Source: Paenibacillus_E qinlingensis (GTDB lineage: Bacteria > Bacillota > Bacilli > Paenibacillales > NBRC-103111). From it: a stretch of DNA of 64,000 nt. Positions 33,819 to 41,900 of this stretch are shown here, one piece after another. The stretch lies in NCBI RefSeq assembly GCF_028746185.1, contig NZ_JAQIVH010000025.1, positions 8,274 to 72,273 of the forward strand. Reading direction: 5' to 3'. A program made the translations under genes and the position numbers. Numbering within the stretch: the first letter of the stretch is position 1; the number at the start of each line of letters is the position of its first letter. Under the pieces are notes generated by a model. It searched no databases and was not told where the DNA came from. It saw only the letters and a list, made by a program, of their open reading frames with translations.

Positions 33819-34577
33819 ATGAAACTGGTATCTTGGAATGTGAATGGCTTGAGAGCCTGCGTGAATAAAGGGTTTACGGATTATTTTAAAGAGGTGGATG
33901 CGGATCTCTTCTGCTTGCAGGAAACAAAGCTGCAGGAAGGGCAAATCGACCTCGATCTGGGAGACGGATATAAACAATATTGGAACTATGCGGAGAAAAA
34001 AGGGTATTCCGGTACGGCTGTTTTCTCCAAAGTAGAGCCGCTTTCTGTCCGATACGGTATCGAAGAAGATTCCGAGCCTGAAGGTCGCATCCTGACCTTA
34101 GAGTTCGAGAATTTTTACCTCGTGACTGTGTATACGCCCAATGCGAAGCGTGATTTATCCAGATTGCCCTATCGGTTAGAGTGGGAGGATCGATTCCGTA
34201 ATTATTTAGTCGGTTTGGACGCGGTTAAACCAGTGCTGGTTTGCGGTGATTTAAATGTCGCCCATCACGAGATCGACTTGAAAAATGCCAAAGGCAATCA
34301 TAATAACTCCGGGTTCACCCTCGAAGAGCGTGGCAAAATGACGGATTTATTGGCAGCAGGCTTTCTCGATACGTTCCGGCACCTGTATCCAGAGAGAACA
34401 GATGTGTACTCATGGTGGTCCAATATGCCTGGTGTTCGTGCTCGAAATGTGGGCTGGCGGATTGACTATTTCCTTGCATCAGCGCGATTAGCACCGAAGA
34501 TCACCGAGGCCTCTATTGCTTGTGATATTCTAGGGAGCGATCATTGTCCGGTGGTCTTGGAGTTGGATTTAGCCTAG
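33819..34577 (+). CDS. exoA: Exodeoxyribonuclease III / AP endonuclease (ExoA)
   Basis: Mg-dependent base-excision-repair nuclease that nicks at abasic sites, 252 residues. Asn7 (MKLVSWNVNGLRA), Glu35 (FCLQETKL), the Asp-Asn pair in VCGDLNVAH and the terminal SDHCPV His are the family's catalytic residues. ATG at 33819 with AAGGAGA upstream; an in-frame start at 33780 lacks a ribosome site. Confidence 0.95.
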   Translation: MKLVSWNVNGLRACVNKGFTDYFKEVDADLFCLQETKLQEGQIDLDLGDGYKQYWNYAEKKGYSGTAVFSKVEPLSVRYGIEEDSEPEGRILTLEFENFYLVTVYTPNAKRDLSRLPYRLEWEDRFRNYLVGLDAVKPVLVCGDLNVAHHEIDLKNAKGNHNNSGFTLEERGKMTDLLAAGFLDTFRHLYPERTDVYSWWSNMPGVRARNVGWRIDYFLASARLAPKITEASIACDILGSDHCPVVLELDLA

Positions 34578-34703
34578 ATATCCCCTGATCTAAACCCCGA
34601 CTAAAGGAGGAGCACCCGCTCCGACCTTGGTCGCTTCTGGAAATAACTTCCTAAGTGGTAAGATCGAATTAACAAGAATTCGATGCGCTGTGAGGGATGC
34701 AAA

Positions 34704-35360
34704 GTGAAGAGAAACCGAAGAAGAAAACGGAATTGGGTGTTTGGTATTTTAGCTTTTCTAGCCGTTGGGATCGCAGCATATGCCTTGCTACTGTATGGCA
34801 ACCCAGACGATATCAAAGATCAAGGTTTCGTGACCGAGAAAGGTACTATGCCTGATCTCTGGTATACCGTGCTATGGTTCCACGCAGTTTCTGGTGGCGT
34901 TGCTCTCGGTATTGGATGGCTGCAATTCATTAAGAGGATTCGACTCCGAACACCGAATGTCCATCGCGCGATTGGCTATGCCTATGCAACAATGATTACC
35001 GTAGCAGGTGTAACAGGTCTGTATATGGCTTATTACACGAGTGGCGGCTTGAGTGCCCAGCTAGGCTTCGGAGCCCTATCTCTCATGTGGTTGTACACGC
35101 TTTACCAAAGCCTAAAGAGCATTATTGCCGATCGCAACCCACGCGCACATGGTCAATGGATGTTGCGAAACTACGCGTTGTCCTGCGCTGCAATCTCTCT
35201 CCGTGTTATGACGCCACTCGCAGCTGTGTTCTGGGGTCTCACGGATACGAATGATACGTTCGGCGTTATAGCTTGGATCTGTTGGTTGCCGAATTTGCTC
35301 TTAGCGGAGATGATCATTCGCGCTGGACTACGTAGAGTGGCGCGTCCTTTGAACGTGTAA
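34704..35360 (+). CDS. DUF2306 family membrane protein
   Basis: Integral membrane protein of 218 residues with about six helices (near 9-30, 60-80, 92-115, 122-140, 155-175, 185-205) and conserved HRAIGYAYA, a DUF2306 hallmark with a possible haem-ligand His. GTG at 34704, seven bases after GAGGG, is preferred to the ATG at 34683. Function unknown. It may be co-transcribed with the next gene 85 bp downstream. Confidence 0.8.
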   Translation: MKRNRRRKRNWVFGILAFLAVGIAAYALLLYGNPDDIKDQGFVTEKGTMPDLWYTVLWFHAVSGGVALGIGWLQFIKRIRLRTPNVHRAIGYAYATMITVAGVTGLYMAYYTSGGLSAQLGFGALSLMWLYTLYQSLKSIIADRNPRAHGQWMLRNYALSCAAISLRVMTPLAAVFWGLTDTNDTFGVIAWICWLPNLLLAEMIIRAGLRRVARPLNV

Positions 35361-35445
35361 AATTATTATTAATATGCTGAGTGCCTCTTCCATGATGAAG
35401 AGGTTTCTTCGGTATAAACGGAATGGAGGAGGAGGAGCGATCGTT

Positions 35446-35970
35446 ATGTTCGGACAAATGAAGCAAGAAACTTTCCAGCTTGCAGGGGATCAAGTGCTGA
35501 TTGAAACCTGCTTCCAGCCTATCATTCACGCCTACAAAGAGATTCAGACGCGAGGTGAGGATTTCAGCGCTGGGGCATTTCAAGAACTTACTTCTGGCCA
35601 ACAAGCCCTATTCGCCTTCTGGGTCTATCATACCCATGCCATCAAATCGCAGGTTGATTTCTATTGGTGGAGCGCCTATTTCCTAGCTCAGCCGGCAAAA
35701 TGGACGGGGATTCAAAGCGCGCTGCGCTTTTTCAATGACAGTATCACGTTGCCTCTTGTCGAGCGCATGGAGTCGCTGCTCCGGCAACGAAATCACCCGA
35801 GGAATATCACGAATTTTGATATTTCTGCAAGTGATCTCGACCATGATCCTGAGCTGTTGTCGGAGATAAGCCCGCTGTACACGGATTTGCTAGAAGCTTC
35901 AGATCTCACACTTCGAAGCATTGCGGCGTACATACGAGAGCATCCTAGTGAATTTTTAGCCTTGCATTGA
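35446..35970 (+). CDS. Hypothetical soluble protein
   Basis: Not recognised. The 174 residues are mostly helical, aromatic-rich in the centre (FWVYHTHAIKSQVDFYWW), and His- and Asp-bearing, but show no family motif. ATG at 35446 after a GGAGGAGGAGGAG stretch; the frame runs back to 35374. It converges on the VOC gene with a 5-bp gap. Confidence 0.65.
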   Translation: MFGQMKQETFQLAGDQVLIETCFQPIIHAYKEIQTRGEDFSAGAFQELTSGQQALFAFWVYHTHAIKSQVDFYWWSAYFLAQPAKWTGIQSALRFFNDSITLPLVERMESLLRQRNHPRNITNFDISASDLDHDPELLSEISPLYTDLLEASDLTLRSIAAYIREHPSEFLALH

Positions 35971-35975
35971 GCTGA

Positions 35976-36371
35976 TTAGGGATTAACCGCAAAAAGCGAA
36001 TGAATATTCCCATCCGGATCAGCAAAGAAAGCCGTTACGTGTCCCCATGACTTCACCTTGGGCTCCATAATCGCCGTAGCCCCTTTGGAGACGTACTCCT
36101 CATAAAGCGCGTGCACGTCTTCTGGAGAGTCACATTGAAAATTAAACTCAAAAGCTTGCCCTTTGCGCTCTTCCAAAAACGAAGGATGATCATTCGTATT
36201 ATCCGCCATGAGGGGAGTCGTAAAAATGGCTAGACGAACGCCGCTATTGTCGAATTCAACATAGTCCGCTTCTTCCACCACAATTCGAAAACCAAGCACT
36301 TCCCGATAAAAACGAGCTAGTCGTGCAACATCCTTTGATAACATCGTGATGCCTTCTAATTGAATTTTCAT
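35976..36371 (-). CDS. Glyoxalase/VOC superfamily protein
   Basis: Vicinal-oxygen-chelate fold protein, 131 residues, with two beta-alpha-beta modules: MLSKDVARLARFYREVLGF and the second half ending FFADPDGNIHSLFAV. A metal-type Glu/His set is only partly visible, so the enzyme activity (glyoxalase, dioxygenase or antibiotic binding) is open. Confidence 0.85.
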   Translation of the reverse strand: MKIQLEGITMLSKDVARLARFYREVLGFRIVVEEADYVEFDNSGVRLAIFTTPLMADNTNDHPSFLEERKGQAFEFNFQCDSPEDVHALYEEYVSKGATAIMEPKVKSWGHVTAFFADPDGNIHSLFAVNP

Positions 36372-36455
36372 TTGACCATCCCACCACTCTTTAGTTTCCT
36401 AAAATTGTAACACGTACAACCGAATGGGATCAAGTGTTCTTATCTCGTGAATTTT

Positions 36456-37682
36456 CTACTCAACCAGCAGATCCTTAATAACGCTCTTCATTTGATCCTC
36501 CGTTAACGTGCCTACCCGGTTGTAGGCAACTCGTCCCTGCTTATCTACAAAAATGGAAACCGGAATGGATCGAAGTTTGTACGCTTGGGTAACCTTTTTA
36601 TCCGGATCGAGCACTATACGGAAGGAGTAGGGATGTTCTTTCAGATATTGGCTTACCTTATCCTGACTTTCGCCTACATCAACAGCCAATATAACGATAT
36701 TATCATCTTTATAATCGTGATAGACCTTCTCCATATCCGGCATTTCTTTGATACACCATTTGCACCAAGTCGCCCAGAAGTTGATATACACGTTCTTGCC
36801 TTTTAGATCGCTCAAGGTTACCCGCTGACCATGTAAATCCGTTACGGTGAAATCAATCGCATTCTCTCGCTCCTGAACATCGAGTAATAGCGTATTGGGC
36901 GCTGTTGCCCCCTCTGTGCTCTCCGTATTCGCATCCACCGTCTGCAAACTGGAAGTTTGCACCACCGCCTCTTCACTAATGCTATATGAGCTGGTTAAAA
37001 AGGAAAGGGACTGATTAATCGTCTCCATCCGATTCGTGAACACAAGAAAGCCCATAAAGATCATAATAATGCCGCTGACAACGGAAAAAATGGGCAAGTA
37101 TTTGGAAACCTTTTTCAACAATCGCGATAAATGTTCAACTAAAAAGGCCGAAAGTACAAAAGGCACCGCCATCCCTAGTGAGTAGGCCATAAGCAGAAGG
37201 ACGCCCTTTTGGATGGTTTCCATGCTGCCTGCGTAAATAAGAATCGTAGAGAGCATCGGACCGATACACGGTGTCCATCCGACTGCGAAGGCCATCCCTA
37301 CCAGGAAGGGACCTGTTTTTTTCGCAGATGGGCCGCCGGTTAAGAACCTTTTTTCGGAATACAACCATTTAATCTTAAATATCCCTGTCATATGAAGTCC
37401 AAACAGAATAATGACTACGCCGCCAATCTGTCTGAAGATCGATAAATTGGACGTAAATAATTTGCTGATCGAGCTTACGGAAATACCTAAACCTATAAAC
37501 ACGAGGGAGAATCCCAATATAAAGAATAAGGATTTATAGACAACATGACTCTTCCCTTTATTTGTAACCATATCAGGTATGGAAGAGCCTACAATATAGC
37601 TAAAATACACAGGAATGAGCGGAAGAACGCAAGGGGATATGAATGAAAGCAGCCCCGCTGAAAAAGCCAAGATGAAATCCAA
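36456..37682 (-). CDS. CcdA-TlpA fusion: transmembrane thiol carrier with extracytoplasmic thioredoxin domain
   Basis: 408 residues. Residues 1-220 are a CcdA/DsbD-type six-helix domain with the electron-relay cysteines Cys18 (SPCVLPL) and GWTPCIGP; residues 265-408 form a TlpA/ResA-type thioredoxin fold with active site Cys307-Lys-Trp-Cys310 (FWATWCKWCIKEMPDM). The family passes electrons from cytoplasmic thioredoxin to outer-surface disulfides; having acceptor and carrier on one chain is DsbD-like. TTG start with GGAGGAG seven bases upstream. It is the third gene after the S-layer thioredoxin protein and the Cys-tailed protein, which suggests these are its partners. Confidence 0.9.
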   Translation of the reverse strand: MDFILAFSAGLLSFISPCVLPLIPVYFSYIVGSSIPDMVTNKGKSHVVYKSLFFILGFSLVFIGLGISVSSISKLFTSNLSIFRQIGGVVIILFGLHMTGIFKIKWLYSEKRFLTGGPSAKKTGPFLVGMAFAVGWTPCIGPMLSTILIYAGSMETIQKGVLLLMAYSLGMAVPFVLSAFLVEHLSRLLKKVSKYLPIFSVVSGIIMIFMGFLVFTNRMETINQSLSFLTSSYSISEEAVVQTSSLQTVDANTESTEGATAPNTLLLDVQERENAIDFTVTDLHGQRVTLSDLKGKNVYINFWATWCKWCIKEMPDMEKVYHDYKDDNIVILAVDVGESQDKVSQYLKEHPYSFRIVLDPDKKVTQAYKLRSIPVSIFVDKQGRVAYNRVGTLTEDQMKSVIKDLLVE

Positions 37683-37757
37683 ATCGGTTCTCCTCCAATG
37701 ATCGTTTTAACCAAAATGGGCAAAAATGGGCAGCCTTGCGGCTACCCATTTCACCTC

Positions 37758-40196
37758 TTATTTAAGTAAGTTGTATAACACTTGAGCGGCTTCAGCTCTT
37801 GTGGATAGGTTTTGCGGGTTAAGCTTAGCGTTATCCCCTGTTAGGATCCCGCCCTCAACAAGTGATTTGAATGCTTCTTGTGCAAATCCTGCGATTTGGT
37901 CCGCATCCGTGAAACTAGACAATGTAGCTGTCCCATTCCCTTTTGGAAGCTTATTCAGTACACCTAACGAGCGATGTAATAGTGTGAATAGCTCCTCACG
38001 AGAGATGCTTTGATTCGGCGCAAATTGGTTGTCGCCAACACCACCTGCGATGTTCAGACGTTTAGCAGCCGCCAAATAAGGCGTGTAATACGTGTTGCCT
38101 GCATCCGCGAAATTGTCTTTCGCGTTCTCTTCCGGCGCTATGCCGTATGCTTTTAATAGGAGCGTAATGAACTGTCCTCTTGTCAGCTTGTCATTCGGAC
38201 TGAAATGAGTTTCGTCTGTACCGCCAGCAATCTTATTGGCTGCTAAGTAGTTAATCGCTTGATCGTGCCACGCGGACTCTGGCACATCTACAAAGGCAGA
38301 TTTCGTGTACGAGATAACAACATCTGTCGCTGGACTTGGGTTATACCCATATTTGGCTGCATATCTAACTTGATATTTACCTGTGGATAATCCTGTCGTT
38401 TCTGTCGCTTTGGCTGCTGTGTACTTGGTAGTTCCGGAAAGCTTATATTCCAACTGCGCAGTTGTGCCTGTGATTTTTCCATCCAGACTCAACGAAGTTG
38501 TTGCTGCTGCAGTGCCAAGTCCCGTAGGTGCTGCAGGTTGTTCCAAATTCAAGTCAATGATCGTAGATGGACTTGGTTTGAAGCCCGTTTTAGCTGCAAC
38601 TCGCACGTAATAAGTACCTTGTGTAAGCCCTGTAAGGGAAGTGCCTGTTACTGGTGCATAAGCCTTGTCTTCTGCACGTTTGTACTCAAGAGCTGTAGAT
38701 GTACCGCTAATTTGACCATCTTTGCTCGTGTCTGACTTCGGAGCTTTCCCTGTCAGTCCTGTTGGAGCTGCTTGATCAGCCGCACCTTGCAGTTCGGAGA
38801 AGGCACGATCTAGAGCCTCAATGTAGTTGTTGTAATTAACACCTTTTTTACCATTCAATTCATAGTCAGGTTGAATATCCTTCCACGTGTACATTAACTC
38901 CACATGATCAAGAATTGGGGCTGGTTTGCCTTGTGCATCTTTATGATCCTTATTGTAAATAAAGAAGTAAGGCACTTGCAGCTTGTTAGCTACATGGTCA
39001 ACGCCATTCGCGTCCTTGTAGCTGACGTTATTGCTTGCTTTCGCATAAAGCGTTTCGATATTCGTTAAGTAGGTATTAACCAGATCTACGTAACGATCGG
39101 AAAATGGAGCTCCGGTTGCTCTGATTTGAAGGAAATTGCTGCTATCCGTTCCAGCAGGCACATCTGGCGTCCCGCCAATACCTCCGTCCAGCTTCGTATC
39201 CCAGTTGTACACTTTGGTTATATTGTATTTCTTGGCATATTCATTGACATACTTCGCAACTGCTCGTGTATTAGGGCACCAAGAGCATCCGAATAGGAAA
39301 ACATAGTTCCCTTCGCTTTTCAACACACCATTAAGCTCGTCATAGGTTACTGGATCAAGCACGATGTCTTTATCCGCTTCGCCAAAGATCGTTTCTCCCG
39401 CGAATTCGTTATAGGAGGAGGCAATATAGTTGTTATTATTTTGATCGGCTTGCAACCCTGCTTTCAGGTTAGCTGGAACCGCATCAAAGGCTGCGCTGAC
39501 TTTCGCTTTATACGCATCCACTTTGGCTTGATCCACAACACCATTAGTTAAAAGTGCGTCGATTCCCTCTACCGAAGAAATAATCGGTGCGTTGGCAGAG
39601 CCATTTTTGTTATTTTTGTTGTACACAAACAAGTACGGGGTTTGAATCTTTTGAGCTGTACCTGTCAGGGTTTTGGTAACTAGGTTAGGCGCCTTGCCTG
39701 AAGTTACGTCATTGCTGTATGTAACACTTTCTGAACCCTCGATTTGTGTGCTGAGGTTGGTTAAATACTTATTAACCAAATCGACATAACGTCTCGAGAT
39801 TGGATTGTTAGCGGAATCTGCGATATCCGTAGCTGGGTCTTGACCATCTAATCGCGTATCAAAGTTATAGACTGCCTTGATTCCTTTCGCTTGTGCTACC
39901 TCATTTATGTATCCGACAACAGATTGCGTATCTTTACTCCAAGCACCGCCGAATAGGAAGACATATGTACCTTCGGAGTCTAGCAAGTAATCAAGTTCAT
40001 GATAGGTTGTTGTTTTAAAAACGTTCTTATCGTCAACGAGATTATCATATTTTTGGTTAAAATAACTGGTATAAGTGCTGTTGATTGGGGCTGATGACGC
40101 TGCGGCGCTTGCTTGGCTCGTATTAAAAAATGGTAAAACGAGCGTAGCAGCCAGGAGCAGCGTTAATGCTTTATTCGTAGTCGATGATTTAGTCAT
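37758..40196 (-). CDS. S-layer-anchored protein with two thioredoxin-like domains
   Basis: 812 residues: signal peptide (1-30, TSQASAAA), thioredoxin-like domain 1 (about 58-265) whose active site is degenerate (GGAWSKDT at 83-90), domain 2 (about 275-475) with Cys304-Ser-Trp-Cys307, two Ig-like repeats of about 85 residues (each opening APTGL) and three SLH domains (about 633-812) for binding secondary wall polymer. The two thioredoxin units share VFLFG and the downstream YNxDTxLDG and RYVDLVNxYLTN motifs, indicating internal duplication. It is encoded between the Cys-tailed membrane protein and CcdA-TlpA, so it is likely a wall-face thiol-disulfide protein. Activity is inferred. Confidence 0.88.
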   Translation of the reverse strand: MTKSSTTNKALTLLLAATLVLPFFNTSQASAAASSAPINSTYTSYFNQKYDNLVDDKNVFKTTTYHELDYLLDSEGTYVFLFGGAWSKDTQSVVGYINEVAQAKGIKAVYNFDTRLDGQDPATDIADSANNPISRRYVDLVNKYLTNLSTQIEGSESVTYSNDVTSGKAPNLVTKTLTGTAQKIQTPYLFVYNKNNKNGSANAPIISSVEGIDALLTNGVVDQAKVDAYKAKVSAAFDAVPANLKAGLQADQNNNNYIASSYNEFAGETIFGEADKDIVLDPVTYDELNGVLKSEGNYVFLFGCSWCPNTRAVAKYVNEYAKKYNITKVYNWDTKLDGGIGGTPDVPAGTDSSNFLQIRATGAPFSDRYVDLVNTYLTNIETLYAKASNNVSYKDANGVDHVANKLQVPYFFIYNKDHKDAQGKPAPILDHVELMYTWKDIQPDYELNGKKGVNYNNYIEALDRAFSELQGAADQAAPTGLTGKAPKSDTSKDGQISGTSTALEYKRAEDKAYAPVTGTSLTGLTQGTYYVRVAAKTGFKPSPSTIIDLNLEQPAAPTGLGTAAATTSLSLDGKITGTTAQLEYKLSGTTKYTAAKATETTGLSTGKYQVRYAAKYGYNPSPATDVVISYTKSAFVDVPESAWHDQAINYLAANKIAGGTDETHFSPNDKLTRGQFITLLLKAYGIAPEENAKDNFADAGNTYYTPYLAAAKRLNIAGGVGDNQFAPNQSISREELFTLLHRSLGVLNKLPKGNGTATLSSFTDADQIAGFAQEAFKSLVEGGILTGDNAKLNPQNLSTRAEAAQVLYNLLK

Positions 40197-40238
40197 GGTA
40201 TTCTCCTCTGTGTTAGTTTCGTTAGTTTATTGCTCCAA

Positions 40239-40823
40239 TTAGCAACCCTCTTCTTCGATGTCGCAGTTCTCTTCATCTTGGGCAGCAGGCGCAGGAGTTG
40301 CAGCCGCTTTGGCAGGCGCTGGTGTAGCTGCTGGCTTCACTTGAGCAGGTTGTGGAGTTTCAGCTACGGCAGCTTTAGGCTCTTCTTTCTTCACTGGTTC
40401 AGCTGTTGGTTTAGGCTCTTCCGCTTTTGTGACGACTTCTGCTTTTTTTGTTTCAGTCGCAGTAGTTACTGCCGCTGTCTTAACCTCAGGTGCTTTCGTA
40501 TTCACGGCAGTGGTTGCCGCAGTGTTCGTTGTAGATGCAGTTGTGGCTGCTGGTGTTGCAGCAACTTGTGTCTGTGTCGCTTCTACCGCAGGTGTTGTAA
40601 CTGCTTGCGGCTTAGTTTCAGCAACTGCGGCTACCGTAGTTTGAGATGGAGTCTCCACTTTCGGTGTAGCTGAAGGAGCTTGTGTTGTTGTTACAACTGC
40701 CGTCGTTCCATTGTTATCTGTGCTCTTCGAAGCGGATACGGTGACCGCATAGATGACAATAAGTACAGCAATCGCTGCGAGTATTGCCAATAATTTAAAT
40801 TTTGATAGTCCAATGTTAGCCAT
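40239..40823 (-). CDS. Membrane-anchored Ala/Thr/Pro-rich protein with C-terminal Cys pair
   Basis: Unrecognised, 194 residues. One N-terminal membrane helix (about 9-32, LLAILAAIAVLIVIYAVTV), then about 150 residues of low-complexity Ala/Thr/Pro/Lys-rich sequence able to span the wall, and an acidic tail ending CDIEEEGC, with Cys187 and the last residue Cys194 as the only cysteines. First gene of the putative redox operon, 42 bp before the S-layer thioredoxin gene. The tail could be a thiol-disulfide or metal-binding site presented outside; this is inference. Confidence 0.75.
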   Translation of the reverse strand: MANIGLSKFKLLAILAAIAVLIVIYAVTVSASKSTDNNGTTAVVTTTQAPSATPKVETPSQTTVAAVAETKPQAVTTPAVEATQTQVAATPAATTASTTNTAATTAVNTKAPEVKTAAVTTATETKKAEVVTKAEEPKPTAEPVKKEEPKAAVAETPQPAQVKPAATPAPAKAAATPAPAAQDEENCDIEEEGC

Positions 40824-40922
40824 GTTTGAACATCCCTTTCCATTTGAGGTTTAATTCCTTGCAGTTGCCATCATGCCGACTTGCTTCTTCGCTGTCATCC
40901 TCCTTGTGCTTGGTTAGAAGAT

Positions 40923-40974
40923 AAAAAAAAGAGACACAACGAAGAGCAATTACTTCTGCTCCTGTTGAATCTCT
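40923..40974 (-). terminator. Terminator in the leader of the redox operon (attenuator candidate)
   Basis: Minus strand AGAGATTCAACAGGAGCA, loop, TGCTC-TTC-GTTG-TG-TCTCT then eight T. It lies about 65 nt after the deduced start site and 100 nt before the first start codon, so transcription must read through it to express the operon. Confidence 0.75.
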
Positions 40975-41044
40975 GGCTGTCCAGTAGATCACATTCGATA
41001 TCTGTTGAGATGCATACGACATGTGTGAATCTCAATGTAAACCT

Positions 41045-41073
41045 ATCTTAAATGGCATTGATTGTTATGTCAA
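41045..41073 (-). promoter_or_regulatory. Promoter of the redox operon
   Basis: TTGACA (41068-41073), 17-bp spacer, TAAGAT (41045-41050) on the minus strand; gives a leader of about 215 nt. Confidence 0.75.
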
Positions 41074-41227
41074 TCATTTTTTAATTAATTCCAATCGGTT
41101 TTCTCGGAATTAAGAAATTCGCCTGTAATTCAAGCTCCCTCCCCCTTGACGCCAGGCAGGAAAATCAACATGTCGGTGCCGTACAAATACTATGTAAATC
41201 TACCTCACCATCTCATGCCGCCACCTC

Positions 41228-41416
41228 ATTAACTGGAAAAGCTCCATCTATTTTAACGTGAAACACCTATTTATCCGAAATAGATGGAGAACGTACAGTT
41301 AATTCTTCGCATTCTTCCGTTTTTGACAGCTAGCCTTGAAATTAACTGCGCTTTTTACAGCTAATTGAACAAAAATGCGTATTGGAGCGAAATTAACTGT
41401 ATGTTATCCAGTTAGT
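41228..41416. repeat. Interspersed quasi-palindrome cluster R2, copy C
   Basis: The clearest copy. Units: 41228-41250 (TTAACTGGA-N5-TCCATCTA), 41281-41304 (TAGATGGA-N5-TACAGTTAATT), 41339-41366 (AATTAACTGC ... ACAGCTAATT) and 41390-41416 (AATTAACTGTA ... ATCCAGTTAG). Spacers are 30, 34 and 23 bp without similarity. It occupies most of the gene-free interval 41102-41441. Confidence 0.75.
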
Positions 41417-41441
41417 GACTCCAACCTAAGGCTCACGCTTT

Positions 41442-41885
41442 CTAATAAGGCAACTCATGCCCCTCCAAGTAAGCCTTCAAATTGTCCAACGACATCGTAT
41501 ACCCTTCTTCGGTCGGCTTCGCCTGCTCTTGGGTCTCATACCCCGTCTCGGTAATCGTTACACGTGTGCCATCGCCTTCCGCCGTAGTAAGGAATGTCGT
41601 GATCATCTCATAATCCGGCACACTAAACTCCCAACGCACCGCGAAGCGTTGCTGAGGTTCAACGGCCTCGATAATCGCTCGCAAAGTGACAACCTCCGTC
41701 CCCGCGTGGTACTCATTCGGTACATGGTGAAAGTATACCTCAGCCCCCGGCGCAAGCTCCAAGACGTCCCATGGCGAGCCTGGGGAGTACCACTCCGTAA
41801 GCTGCTCGCCTTCCGTCACAGCTTGCCATGCACGCTCCAGCGAAGCCTGAATCCAAATACTTTGGACGACTGTAAACTGTTCCAT
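41442..41885 (-). CDS. SRPBCC / AHSA1-family protein
   Basis: START/Bet v1-fold small-ligand-binding protein, 147 residues. The AHSA1-type core is seen in IQASLERAWQAVTEGEQLTEWYSPGSPW and TTAEGDGTRVTITETGY. The ligand is unknown. It lies 15 bp downstream of the ABC-F gene on the same strand and is probably co-transcribed. Confidence 0.88.
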   Translation of the reverse strand: MEQFTVVQSIWIQASLERAWQAVTEGEQLTEWYSPGSPWDVLELAPGAEVYFHHVPNEYHAGTEVVTLRAIIEAVEPQQRFAVRWEFSVPDYEMITTFLTTAEGDGTRVTITETGYETQEQAKPTEEGYTMSLDNLKAYLEGHELPY

Positions 41886-41900
41886 ACCTGCCGCTCCTCC

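Noticed and set aside
40816..41022. 68-residue minus-strand frame in the redox operon leader
   Set aside because: It runs through the terminator stem, lacks a ribosome site and shows no composition typical of a protein; a leader peptide cannot be fully excluded.
40974..41040. Known riboswitch aptamer in the redox operon leader
   Set aside because: SAM, T-box, c-di-GMP, manganese and TPP consensus blocks were looked for and are absent.
41228..41416. CRISPR array
   Set aside because: Repeat-spacer spacing is CRISPR-like, but units are degenerate, change orientation and swap half-sites; only four units, no leader, and no cas genes in the window.
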